Shown here one piece after another: positions 35,131 through 46,680 of a stretch of 64,000 nt of DNA (positions are counted from its first letter, which is position 1; each line of letters starts with the position of its first letter). Source of the stretch: Phymatolithon calcareum (lineage: Eukaryota > Rhodophyta > Florideophyceae > Hapalidiales); NCBI GenBank assembly GCA_977006965.1, contig OZ345358.1, positions 1 to 64,000 of the forward strand, given 5' to 3'. The position numbers were made by a program, and so were the translations under genes. Below the pieces are notes generated by a model, which saw only the letters and a program-made list of their open reading frames with translations, searched no databases and was not told the DNA's origin.

Positions 35131-35750
35131 GGAAATTTACGGAAAAGTGTTATAGAAGCTCCCCACACAGTTTACGTATTTCATAAGCGAGCGACAGGGA
35201 AGCATAATGTGGAACTGAGCATTAGAGCTTTACGCTGCCAGTGTCAGGTGCTGGCTCAGGTAGAAGAAAAATGCTGAAAATAACGCAGATGGATGAAGCG
35301 CAATGAAACATAGTGTTGTGATTCGATTTGATTTATGATTTGGAACGATTGTTTCGAAAAAATGCATCGGCTGTACAGCTAAATGTGGTAAGTTCCATAA
35401 CAACTTCCAAAACTAGATGTTTCCAATCTGCTTCATTCTAGGCCGCAGCGTGTCTGTTGATCCTTCCTGTGCACTCTCCAGCACCAGTCTTCTATGACTC
35501 CTCCCCTTGATAATACAGCTTGAGAGTGGGTCTTGTCTACTGTTTCAAATAAGTACGGGAAAGGAAGAAGAAGAAACGTAGATATTTACTAAGGCATCTG
35601 AAGGCGAAAGCACAGGAAAGGAGAATAGAGAAGCAAAAGTTTCGCCGTGTTGACTCAAATTTTGTTAGAGTACCAGGATTGCCAATTCGCTCTGAAAAGA
35701 GTTGCTTTCAATCGAAAATTGAAATGATATTTGCAAGTAATTGTGAGACC
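35130..35750 (+). repeat. Dispersed repeat R3, copy 2 (empty LTR site)
   Basis: It aligns with 19716-19910 plus 20590-21000 without the LTR. The site corresponding to the insertion is GATTG at 35347-35351. Confidence 0.65.
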
Positions 35751-36600
35751 AGCGTTATAATTGATGTCATCTCGATAAAACCAATAGTTCTGTTTTCTGT
35801 TCAATAGATCGTCCAAGGAGATGCTTTTTCAACAATAAATCATTGTATTATTGTACTAGAATCTTGAGCCATAGGAAATAAACTACAATCCAGTATCGCT
35901 TGTATGCGATAAACGTTTTTGACCAATTCGTGCTCTTTACTGAAATCTTATATGTTACGTTTGGGAAAAATTCGTAATTGAAGAGTTCAGTATAAAACGG
36001 TGATGTAAGCAGGGTAATGTTACCCTGCGCAAACGAAAGAACCTCCTGTACTAGCAATTGAGTTGCACAGACTGCTTGTGTGGGGGACTATAATTCCAGT
36101 GATACCGTTGAAGCGATCCTTACAGCCTTTGGTCCCATTTTAGATTCGAGTCGATTTCCATTTGCTACCCATCACGCACAAGCTACATGCACAGATACCA
36201 AAACGTTCATGAGGGATGCCCAACATCTTTACCCACCTGTTTCTAACCACAAAAGCAGTACGATTACATCTGTTTTAATTGCCTTCCTCCTCGTTGCGTT
36301 GCTTCCCTAAACAGTCCATGCAACGCTCCACAAGAATTGCATGGACAGAAACATCATCTCCGTCGCTGGTGTATAGATACGACCTTTGTATGGTTGCGCA
36401 GTAAAGGCCAGATAGCGTGGCATGGCCTCGAGCAATTCTATGGGCTTGTTCCTCATCTTGTGTTTACTGAGACAGTGTAGGACGCCCGCTGCGCGGTACA
36501 GTGTCACGAGTGTACATCATCCGGGGTTCTTGCTCACCAGCAGTATATGGACACTCATTGAGGTTGTCTCGTGCACGTGCATGAAGAAAAGTACTGGACG
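35750..36600. other. Unassigned segment
   Basis: A 76-codon plus-strand frame (36080-36310) ends in a hydrophobic tail (TITSVLIAFLLVALLP), but it has no homologue in the window and no motif. It is too weak to call. Nothing else was supported. Confidence 0.25.
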
Positions 36601-36619
36601 GTGAACTGGACGTAGCTAC

Positions 36620-37150
36620 AATTTTTCTATTAGCTTTTTAAACAACGCCTGTGCGCGATAATGAAACTCTTCAACGTAGTGCTTGAGGGCATGTTCCTAG
36701 TCATGGAAAAGAGGCTCTTTAAGTGATGTTTTTTGAGAGAAATGGACAGTCACTGTACGGGAAGAAAACGTGCCATAAGAATGGGTACAGCAGAACTTTG
36801 AAGACAAGGTGCGCTTCGAAGTCTTCTATATACGCTATTTCCAGACGTGGGAGAAGTCCTAGAGTCGCCACCGGGGTGAGAAAAAGGCAATGTCGGTTGT
36901 CGAGCTCTCCCCTCTACATTCGGTAGCAGTCAATGCGCAGTCTAAATCTTGAGTCGCTATCAATGCAGAAACAATGTAACCGTTGAGCTGCAACAGATAT
37001 TTTCCAATCCGAGAAGCAAGTGCAAAAAAGTAGAGTTTGAGTTAAAGAAGATTGTCCTATTTCCAACAAAGAAATCGCATGAAATACCGCCATGGCAACA
37101 AATTCGATGCTGTAGAGAGTCAAAACGAAGTCATTTGAGTATACACTGTA
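36620..37150 (-). repeat. Dispersed repeat R2, reverse copy 2
   Basis: It is a direct match to 10310-10800 and so a reverse match to 2890-3480. Small frames shared with those copies are not assigned. Confidence 0.55.
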
Positions 37151-37199
37151 GCCTTTCCGACGCCATTTAGTTCAAAACATTGGTGAAATAAAAACATAG

Positions 37200-39207
37200 A
37201 GTACAGTGGGCAACATTCCCCTCTAAAAAATAGACCATTTAAAGTTGATGCTCACTTCAATTCTGTGCATGATGCTCTATTGAACTGACATCGTTGCAAT
37301 ATACTTGTAAGCGGAACGCTGACAAAGACTTTCATTGAATAAGTAAATGCATTTCTTTTAATCAAATGCCCAATACTGAGTGTCGCAAATCGATATAAAA
37401 GATGAGAGGACAATCGAGAAGAGTTGAGAGAGGAAATAGGATGAATGGTGGAAATGATCGAATTGAAATTCAGAAGCAAAAGGAAGACATTGACTGCAGA
37501 ACACGAACGCTTTCTTATACTTACACGAAACTATATGCAAGAGATTCCCAAGGAGAGCATACGACTTCTTTCTTGCATTTCTTTATTTTATCGAGTTTAC
37601 CACTACTCTTGCGATTACTAATTGTAGGGTACAGAATTAGAGCACCACGCAAGCATAGGCGATATTTCGATTTCTTGTGCTCTTCGAAGAACGCTATAAA
37701 ATCTCGGAACTCATCCGTCGATGGAGTTCGGCAAACAAATAAGGAAACAACAATCGAAGTTTTCTTCACATCGATACCAAGGAATAACGTTCATGACCTT
37801 AAACCTCGAGGAGGACATACCGGCTCCTAATTTGCTCATTGGGAGTAACCCCAGTCGTGTGTTCAAGTTTGAACCAACTCCGAAGTTTCTCATTTCCAGT
37901 ACCCCTAGCCTGTCTCAATATCAAGCTTGAAACTGAAATTTCGCGACACTGCGCATGCGTACAGAAGCTTCTGCAGTTCCGAGGGACTATTTGCTAGGAG
38001 AATTCCTTCGTCGGCAAGAATGGTCAGACGTATACTCATGAGCTCCACATTAAATGGAAGCACAAGAGAAAATCCAAATTTATCCTTTGTTGCGAAGTAC
38101 CGTGAACACCCGCGACACAAATGCGTGAAAGTGGGTTAAATATATGTGACCGGAACGTTTACTTCTTCGGAACAACACGTACTTCGCTGAAGGAGAATGT
38201 TCTTTGAAGGTGAAGCGCCAATCCCTTTGGACTAGCAAATAACTTGAGACTGCTTGTCGTGTGTGGTGTTTGCTCTTTGCCTCTTAACAATGTTTTCGAG
38301 AGACAGTCGAAAGACTTGATTCTGAACAGGTTCGAGTGTTTTAGCAAATATTTTGGAACGTGTCACTCGTTCTACATTAAGAGTGCGTTCCTGCGCGATC
38401 TCTGTTTAAAAGCGGAAGCTAATCTCGGGCATATGTAATCGCGCACTCCTCGACATTGAACGCATAGCAGCGCACCCCTGGGATCTACTCAGATAGCACT
38501 TTCTCGTCATGCCAAGCGTGTCACGGACTGCAAAGCTAACGGATCAAGTAACATAGAGTTTTCTAATTTTCACCCCTCCTTGTTGCACTGGATCACGGTA
38601 CCCCGCAACACGACAAATTTTGGAATCCGTGGAGATATTAGTATTTTTTTCATAGAGAGATCTGAGCCGAAAACGCAAAAGGAGACAAAAACATGAACGA
38701 ATAAACACCGATACTTCATCTCGACCATCGTGGTCATAGCTACGATACAGCGTCTTTTAACAAAGCGCCATGAGTATGATCACCGCCGGGTTCTCGACAC
38801 TAATATTCGTGATAGATGACTTGCGGGCTGACTTTTCAAAGAGATGAAAAGAGCGTGGCCACCAAGAATGTGCTTGTCTCGAAACTCTTGGTAGTACAGT
38901 ACGGCGAAACGTGTTTGCAACATCTTCGTCGTCCGATACAGTCACCAGCGGTAAACGTCTCACTGGGCGTGCTATGAAGTACAATGCATCAAACATGAGC
39001 GTCCTGACGATCCGTGATGGATGGCTCGTTGGTTGAGTTGTTAGTACCCTCTTCATTAGTTCCACATGCATAATTTACCTACCGTCCGCACGGTCGACAA
39101 CTCTACAACCGAACCTGCCGCGAAGAGACCAAATTGTCGTTCGTGCTCCCTGGGATGGACGTCCTCTACACGCGTGCCGGCGAAGGCGAGCACGACGATA
39201 CACAAGG
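37200..39207. repeat. Segmental duplicate SD1, copy 2 (no LTR)
   Basis: It corresponds block by block to 11190-14020 minus the solo LTR. Around 38550 the sequence CATAGAGTTTTCTAATTTTC is the counterpart of the LTR insertion site. Its R5 part breaks off at ~39207, where sequence shared with 15240-15490 begins. Confidence 0.65.
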
Positions 39208-39419
39208 ATCGTCATCGCAAACACAGAACAGAAGCCAGGCTTTCATTCTCGACTAATCTCAAAAGATTTGCGCATGCACTGTTCACCATCTCACTTTCAT
39301 CTCCGGTTGCAAACTATTTCACTCTTTCGTTGATTACTTCACTCAAACGTTCTTTCTTCTTGTCCGATATCACTATCTTGGATAGCTTCCAAGACCAGAC
39401 AAAAACAAAATTCGAACTT

Positions 39420-40480
39420 TGTTATAACTGTTGCGAAATTCCAGTTTCTAGTTTGATATTGAGACAGGCTAGGGTACAATTGATATTCCCAAGATTAGTG
39501 GTAAACTCGATAAAATAAAGAAATGCAAGAAAGATATCGTATGCTCTCTTTGGGAATCTCTTGCATATAGTTTCGTGTAAGTACAGGAAAGCTTTCGTGT
39601 TCTGCAGTCAATGGCTTCCTTTTGCTTCTGAATTTCAATTCGATCAATACCATCATTCATCCTGTTTCCTCTCTCAACTCTTCTCGATTGTCCTCTCATC
39701 TTTTATATCGATTTGCGACACTCAGTACCGGGCATGTGATTAAAAGAAATGCATTTACTTATTCATTGAAAGTCTATGTCAGCGTTCCGCCTACTGGTAT
39801 ATTGCAACGATGTCAGTTCAATAGAGCATCATGCACAGTAATTGGAGTGAGTATCAACTTTAAAAAGACTATTTTTTCGAGGGGAATGTTGCCCACTGTA
39901 TTCTATGTTTCTATTGCAACAATGTTTTGAACTAAATGGCGTCGCAAAGGCGATAATATATAAAGTTAGGAGCGGTTCTCTCGAGTTTTTCAGAGTGAGT
40001 TCCTCTGCTTATAGCTTTCAATCTAAAAAATTAAGACCAGCATTTAGTCATCTTCTTCTTCTTCTCCTAGTAGGCCCACTTCAACTTATCAAATTCGCTC
40101 CCGTACAATACCTACAATCTCATCAACTGTTTTCTTTGTGATTCCTTTAAAAAAATGGGAAGAACACGCTGTGTTGGAGCTGTAAGGTCTGAGGCGGTCA
40201 TGGTGTCCGATTTACAAACGAAGCCCTCAGTCTCTCATTCCCGATTAGTCATGTTAGCACGATGTGCATGTCCGCGCGCGAGCATGTTTCTGGGAGTGAC
40301 CGGCATGCCTTCGAAACTCGTTCAAGAAGAATGGAGACACAGCTCGAAGTCTCTGGTGAAGAACTGTATATCAGTGGACAGGGTAACATTAATTTTGTGA
40401 ATATTTTTGTTCATTCTTTTAAGTGAACGAATCACAGATCTTTGAGAGAAATGCTACCTCTTTCCATTATCTCTGGAGTA
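39420..40480 (+). repeat. Dispersed repeat R1, copy 4
   Basis: It aligns with 15440-16720 with an internal loss near 39480. The module order R1 then secreted-protein gene (minus strand) is the same as in the other copies. Confidence 0.65.
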
Positions 40481-40489
40481 AATTAATCG

Positions 40490-40970
40490 ATGTCAATATC
40501 TGTCGACATCAATACTGACAACCTCTCTCTCAAGCCGGATCCGTTGACATGCGTCTCAAAGCGGTCGATATTGAGTTCACGAATTAGTAGGAAAGTACCT
40601 TTACATTGTTCCCTGTGGCCGTACTGCAGCGCGACGACGATCTCACGCAGGCAAGCTTTCTCTTCCGACGTGATCGGCGTAAGAGCCTCATTATGAAGCA
40701 GATATACTCCCTACTCCATCTCCTGGAAGCACTGCGGCTGTGCCGTGCAGAGCACACAGTTGAACTTCTTCTTTTCTTGATGAACCTCAATTTGAGCTGC
40801 GAGCGCATATTTCGAACCACACAGCTAATGATCTTCTTTTTCATGTCGAAATCAGTCGCGTTCTTCTTCCTGTCAAGAAGCACCTTGCGCTCTTCGCGTT
40901 TCGGGAAACATTCCTTCCCCGCCACAATGGTGAGCAAGGCCAAGAATACGAATATGTTCTTTGCGTTCAA
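40490..40970 (-). pseudogene. Small secreted-protein gene, frameshifted copy
   Basis: The N-terminal part (KNIFVFLALLTIVAGKECFPKREE) is close to the copy at 33139. A one-base change in length in the run of Lys codons (~40780) shifts the frame, so the rest is read as a Ser/Arg-rich tail. The start position is TTG. The TATATA box at 41059-41064 is kept. Confidence 0.6.
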
Positions 40971-41058
40971 TGTGTGCTGAGAATTGGTTGTGCGATGGGG
41001 ATGCTGTCTGTTGGATGAAGTGCTGGTTGTACACTGGAAGTGGCAGGCTTCGCTCTGT

Positions 41059-41064
41059 TATATA
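41059..41064 (-). promoter_or_regulatory. TATA box of the secreted-protein copy
   Basis: TATATA in the same context as at 33227, 89 bases before the start position of the pseudogene. Confidence 0.35.
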
Positions 41065-41289
41065 GCGGTTTACGACGTCGAAGCAGGTCAGTTTCGCACC
41101 GATATTTACCTACAGAGTCACAATTTATTTAATGGGGTCGTAACTCACCGAAAATTAGCTCGGAGCTGAACATCCAACGCTAAATAAGATCTTGCCCCAC
41201 ATTTTAATGCTCATTCTGAAGCCGATTAACTGTCAGGGCGAGAATGGGGCCTCCCAGTCATGGAATAAAGGGTCGATCATCAACGCTCT

Positions 41290-42170
41290 ATTTCAGAATG
41301 ATTCTGAATCGGACTGCACCCTCTCTTTGCGCTCGAATTGAAGGATGTTTTGGCTCGAGTGAGACATGGAACCTTCAGATGTTTCAAAAGGCATCGCAGG
41401 TGTGGCATAAGGATCTTGGAGTGGGATTTGGCTCTGGGAGCTCTGCCGGACCATGTATAGAGGCCTCAAACACGGTGAGCCTAACGTGGTCTGCCTCAGC
41501 GGTTGACAGAATCTCTTTGCGCTTCGCAAGAAGCGAAAACGAAGCTCTTGGAATGAGGAGTAGCGACGGCCCTGCTCCTAAGGCACAAAAATCTGGCGGC
41601 GATCGGATTTTTTCGATTTGCTGGCAAGGAAAATTGGAAGTCAAGCAATCTTGCAATTACTTAACGAGAGAAGGCCATAGGGCCTGGGAATGTGTGCCCA
41701 CCATATCTCTCTCCTTCTTACTTATGGTTTCCGTCGCAAACAAGTTCTTCTCTAAGAAAGGAGAGATTCGAGATGTTTTACCTCTATGACGAAGGCCTTA
41801 GTATCGTGGACTTTTGCACGGTGTGCAAAGTAGAGGATCGGATTATCGGATACACGCTTGAGCGGAAATAGAAGTACAAGAATGACATTAACGCGTGTCT
41901 GCTGTCTAAGCATAACTACATACTTGGTAATCAACGGTGCTTTAGGTGTCTGCAGTCTGGTCATGGAGCTCATTTCTGTCGCTTAGTGGAGAGACAAGAT
42001 ATGAAAGCATGTTTTTGTTATTATATGCTGACATATGGAGTGAAAGTTCATGTACGTGGAGAATTCGAAAGGAGCTGTCTGTTTACAGCATGTCTCAAGA
42101 TGGTTCTGAGCTATTGGGGAAGGTAGCCATCGAAGGAAGAAAAGGATACCGCCACGGAGCTTTGTGACGG
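41290..42170 (+). pseudogene. TLH-B C-terminal fragment with CCHC knuckle
   Basis: From ~41335 the frame ARIEGCFGSSETWN...MFQKASQVWHKDLGVGF matches the segment after the recombinase-like domain of the copy at 48706. The helicase is absent. From ~41770 another frame reads LYDEGLSIVDFCTVCKVED and then CFRCLQSGHGAHFC, a C-x2-C-x4-H-x4-C zinc knuckle, aligned with CMRCMQPGHWTNKC of the intact proteins. One in-frame stop and several frameshifts are present. Confidence 0.7.
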
Positions 42171-42224
42171 AAAAGTTCAGGTTGAAAAGTGTACAGTGGA
42201 AGAGCTTGATGAGAGGTTTGGGAA

Positions 42225-43638
42225 GTTGGTTCTAGCGGACCGCTGCAAAGAAAACGTGGACTTGGGCGAGCATTTCAATGGGTAATCGAGATGATTCCTT
42301 AGTTTGAAAAGTAATTTCAGATGATTACGTAGAGCATTATTTCGTACAAAAGAGGTTAAAATGCGTCAAAAGCCTACATTTCAAATCTTCCGCTTTTTGT
42401 TTCTGTCTTTAAAAACAAGTTGTATCTTTGTTTTTGGCGAGTGACGAAATCGAGGTAATCATAGCTTTGATAAAATAGTAAAAAAGCTATGGTGCGGAGA
42501 AAAAGTGTCGGGAAAAGGTTGAAATATTCTTAGTAATGCGCATAGGGATCGTGAACCATATAAGTGGAAGCTGACTAAAATTTGTCCACTCGTCTTCAAA
42601 AGTAGATAGGCCAAAAACATGCAAGGTGTATTGCAGAGCTCTGTGACTTGATTTCTTTCTCCTCATTTGGACCATTGTTTTTCTTTTTTCTAGGCCAGCA
42701 AATTCTAGCACTTGGAGAGAAAAAGTCGACGACGCAACTGCTTCTTGTCGTAATACGGAAAAGAACAAAGGTTTCGCCAAAAACGGTCTCCGTGGCATCA
42801 TCGTCCAGTTGAAACTCAGCGTCTTCGCTGAAGCGACGGCTGATGAACCCAATTACCGTATCCATGGCATGCGCGCTAGATTTGGAATCGGTCTCGTACT
42901 TGGTAGGATTTTGAGAAAGATGTTCGAGCGGGACGATACAGTTCTGTAAATAGAACCCTAAGCGCTGAGCTCCAATATACTGCGGGCGAACGTCATTGTG
43001 TGAGTCTTCGTAAAAAATCAACGGTGCCCCATTGCACAATGAGAATTGCTTTGCGCCGCCTCCAATACTTGGCAAAGCATGGAGCTATAAGCAAGAGCCA
43101 TGTGCTGTACAGAAAGTGGACGCACAGCAGCAAATTGCTCGGAATGTTGGTATTGACGATACAGCACATCGCAGTGGAAGCGACGGACATACCCAGAACC
43201 AAACGCGTGTACAAGACGAGAAACGCAAATTAAAGCGTCATTTGCGGACCAAAGTAGTCATTCAATCGAGTTAAACTGGACCAATATTAAGGATCCCATC
43301 AATGCTCGAAAACTTCCTGCTGCACCAACGCCTTCTGCGACAATGAACGGTATACGCATCCGTGAGAGTCCCAACATGCATTAGATGTTACATATAAATG
43401 CTAGCACCCCAATCGATGGGGTGGCAATTACAACCATTGGGGAAGGGTTTGCAGCTGCGAGTGCTCATGGAATAGAAAAGTACTGTACAAGGAAAGTTTA
43501 TTTTCACATGTAATTTTTGAAAATATAGAAATACATTTTCTTCTCATCCGGACATTATATGACATATATATACGTAGATATAGGTCCCGATGAGAAATCT
43601 TGCCCAGAATTTGGACCATTTTCGATATCATATATCAT
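42225..43638 (-). pseudogene. Anoctamin segment, duplicate of 7147-8567
   Basis: It matches 7147-8567 in the same orientation with only scattered differences, including the broken first helix and the acidic frame (42596-43075 minus). Its inner border, next to the recombinase element, corresponds to position ~8567 of the first copy. The high similarity of two dead copies indicates a recent duplication. Confidence 0.75.
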
Positions 43639-43691
43639 TTGTCAACCGTCTGAGGGGGTAGAAATCGGCTTCATCTTGCAACTGATTGCTT

Positions 43692-43717
43692 CTATGTCAT
43701 CCCTAGGGATGACATAG
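43692..43717. repeat. Perfect 26-bp palindrome
   Basis: The core GTCATCCCTAGGGATGAC is extended to 26 bp of exact dyad symmetry, without a loop. The same core recurs at 43809. It could be a binding site for a dimeric protein, for instance the recombinase encoded nearby. Confidence 0.85.
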
Positions 43718-43808
43718 CAGTTTTGATAGGACACTCGTACGAAATCCTTATTTTCCACTTGTTTCCCTCGCAATTTCGAAGTCATTTCCACTGAAGACAT
43801 AGAGTCTG

Positions 43809-43830
43809 ATGTCATCCCTAGGGATGACAT
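43809..43830. repeat. Perfect 22-bp palindrome, second copy
   Basis: It has the same core as at 43692, with 22 bp of exact symmetry. The centres are ~115 bases apart. Confidence 0.85.
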
Positions 43831-43856
43831 ATAGGGCAAGACAAAATACTATTTTT

Positions 43857-44090
43857 TGAGTATGTTCTAAGGGTGTCCCAGGTCTCTCAGGAAGAGCTGG
43901 GAATCAATTTCTTCATTGAAAAAACAAGCTGGTTTCCAATCATGCTCTCGAGACATCAATCACTCTCAGATCTGAGTATGTTCTAAGGGTACACCTGGTA
44001 TCTCAGGAAGAGCTGGGAATCAATATTCTTCATTGAAAAGACAGGTTGGGTTCCAATTATTCCCTCCAGGCACCAATCACTCTCAGATAA
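43857..44090 (+). repeat. Two tandem copies of a ~116-bp unit
   Basis: TGAGTATGTTCTAAGGGT starts at 43857 and again at 43973. The rest of the unit (AGGAAGAGCTGGGAATCAAT, then CAATCACTCTCAGAT) follows in both with a few mismatches. It is close to the palindromes and before the recombinase pseudogene (which reads towards it). Confidence 0.8.
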
Positions 44091-44510
44091 TTAGCTTCGA
44101 ATCTCGACTTTTCTTTAGTTGAATATCATTCCCTCCGTGGTCATGTGGCACAGCTGTCCTCGGCGGAGCATCAAGAGCGTGTTCGGCAACCGGAGTTGTA
44201 AACAATATTGCAATCTATTTTTATTAAAACTAGATTGATGAGCATGAAGTTACCGATTCATCTGGAGGTCATTTGCAAGTGTCAGGGTTCTTAATTGGAT
44301 GGTTATTAATGACAACACTAATAGTGCTTCCGGAAACGTCGCGCAAGGTGGAGAGAAAACTAAGAGAAGAGCTTCCAGTTGTAGACATATTGCGCGCCGC
44401 CTCAAGGTTCTCCGGAGCACATTGAATCGATGGAGTAGGAGCCAGGGAAGTGCGCAAGCGGAGACTCTCTTTGTGCGTCTCAGCACCAATCGCCTCATGT
44501 TTAGCCTTCT

Positions 44511-46075
44511 TCAGATTTCCCAGTAGCTGGCAAGGTGGTTGTTCCAGGAATATGTCTCGCTGCTGCTGCTGTCCCTCGTCTCGATCCAAATTTGATTGTT
44601 CTGAGGGCTGCGAGGATCGCGGTGCCCCTTTCGCATGCTCACTGACGAGTCAGGGTGTACCGATGCAAGGAGTAGAGATTTTACAGTTGCGCGGATTCCG
44701 TGTGTGACCATTCCCCGCTTCGCACCGGATCCTTTGATCCCAACTTCATTGCAAACATTGCCGACAATCCTTCCAAATGAGTTCTTCCCAAGATGCTGCT
44801 TCTTAAAGAATTTTGAAAACTTTGTAGCACGCGGGTTTACACCAGGAAAAAACCGATCACTGCCACAATCGATCGCACGACGCACACACAGGTAATCATC
44901 GATGTCTTGGTACAAGTTTAAGATACCACCCAGCGCAGTGCGGTTCCAAACTAAAAGTTGCGTGGGTTTGTCGCGCACAGCGCGCATACCGCCCCGATTA
45001 GTCTTAGAAGCCCCTGCTCTGCTTCCGATAACTGCAGAAATGCGATAAACCCATTCACCACGGATCTTCTCTTTGGTAAACTGCCGTCTGAGGAGAAGGG
45101 CGAGGGAGGTTGGGCGCATTGCGGTGACCAGCGCAACGTCGAAAACGAGCCTGTTGAGGAAGCCGATTGGGGTTTCTCGGGAAAGAGCAGACGACGAGTA
45201 AAGTAGCACAAGATCTTCGTGTGACAAAATATTATGGCTCTCTGTGAAGGCCCCTCGGGCTTGCTGATCGGAAAGCTTGTTGTCGATCACAGCTACAAGA
45301 CACAGGCTCGGGAAATTGAAAATCGGACCACTTAGCAGCTTCAGATTGTAGCCCCACTTGTCCGCAAAATATCTTTGGATGCCGAGCTGTACCCCTTCAT
45401 CGTCGACGGTTTCACTTCCTTGTCTGTCTTATCGCTTCTATAATTCACTACAAACTCGATCAGGTGATAGCGCACTCTTTTTAGCTGGTCCTCCGTCCAG
45501 TTGGTCCATCCCTGGGGTAAGAATGTTTTAAAACCATCAAAGAACAGAATCAGTCGCGCCATCTCAAACTTGCGCTACAAACTAGACTCTTCTCCGTTCC
45601 GGCACAAAAAGCGCGCGAGGCCGCGCATGGAGTACTCGTTGCTCTTTTCTGTGTTCTCGGGAACACAAACACCCAAGAATCGCTCCGTCTCTTTTGTGTG
45701 GTGCATAGGCATTGCTAGTGTGATGTTCAGCTTACGTGTCTCTGCGACTTCTGCGGACGGTGCGAATGCAGGTGGCACAAAGTCTGGAACCGGATTTGCC
45801 CTCAGCGCTGGATGCGGGGCGGAAGCATTCCCTGGATTTGACGGCGAGATTGGAGCTACGAGTGCCGCGTGCCCCGGCCCTGCCGCCAGTGAGCTTTGAG
45901 GGGTTCGTGTACGCGGGAGCAGCGGGATCGTAGGCTCTTGTGGCTTAGGAGGCGCGAAGGTGGACGCTGACGGGCGGAAGGAACCATTCTCCGCTTCAAT
46001 GTCCGACCATTCGGAGACAATAATCTGGTCTAGGGGAGCTCCTGTCGCTGAAGGATCGTGGGTTGTTTTCTCCAT
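44511..46075 (-). pseudogene. Crypton-like tyrosine recombinase, decayed
   Basis: The minus-strand ATG at 46075 opens a Pro/Ala-rich N-terminal region. After an in-frame TAG (45575-45577) the same frame continues as ARLILFFDGFKTF and YRSDKTDKEVKPSTMKGYSS, the N-terminal domain typical of Crypton and DUF3504-type recombinases. A one-base loss near 45385 shifts the frame, which then reads IQRYFADKWGYN. The catalytic domain has AMRPTSLALLL (Arg I), HGIRAT (H-x-x-R) and KGHRDP. The expected Tyr nine residues after that His is Asn (AAT). With a stop, a frameshift and no catalytic Tyr it is inactive. It lies between inverted anoctamin-flank arms. Confidence 0.75.
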
Positions 46076-46151
46076 AGCGTCGAGGTAGGCACTGTTCTGG
46101 TTTGTCAACTACATAATTTGGCTCCGAGGGAGTAATGCCGCAGCGCTGTGC

Positions 46152-46680
46152 GGATGTGAGGAGTTGTCAATACTATCCCGATGAGAAGAAAATGTATTTT
46201 CATATTTTCAAAAATTTGATGTGGAAAAAAATTTCCAAGTACTTTTCTTTTCCATGAGCACTCGCAGCTGCAAAGCCTACCCATATGGTTGTAACTGCCA
46301 CACCATCGATTGGGGTGCTGGCATTTATATGGGGATATTTGATGATTTTATTTTTGAGAGCTCCCAAAGCCTCACCTTGGAGTAACGGGGCAGCTCTTGC
46401 ATAATCTCTACGCTATAGTCATCTGGCTGCTCAAAACGTTCTTGATTCGTAATTCTCTCCCAACAAGAGCTCCGGTAAGTCTCTTGCACTCAAACTCAAT
46501 ATCTGTACTCATCTTCGATGACGCTAGAGTACGTTGTAAGGCGACTAGTTCGACCACCGCGGTAATCCCACAGTACGCACCCAACACTGATTTCCTCCAA
46601 AAGGGTGCTCGGTAGGCATTTATATGTAACATCTAATGCATGCTGAGGTTCTCACAGATGGTATGCCGTTCATGGTCAGC
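46152..46680 (+). repeat. Anoctamin-flank arm, inverted relative to 43270-43600
   Basis: Bases 46152-46330 match 9778-9935, and 46615-46680 match 9935-9990, the outer right arm of the large palindrome. They are also the reverse complement of 43370-43560. A ~284-base segment interrupts the arm. Confidence 0.6.
46331..46614. mobile_element. 284-bp insertion with 11-bp direct repeats
   Basis: GGCATTTATAT flanks it at 46320-46330 and 46615-46625, and the paralogous arms near 8315 and 9930 lack the insert. The minus strand carries an open frame (GITAVVELVALQRTLASSKM and on to NVLSSQMTIA) that continues to ~46330. The frame has no match I recognise. It could be a captured exon, a processed transcript fragment or a small DNA element. 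Confidence 0.5.

Noticed and set aside
36080-36310. Small protein with a hydrophobic C-terminal tail
   Set aside because: Single copy, no motif or promoter, and a length common by chance.
43857-44090. CRISPR-like or satellite array
   Set aside because: Only two adjacent units with no spacers, so a simple tandem duplication.
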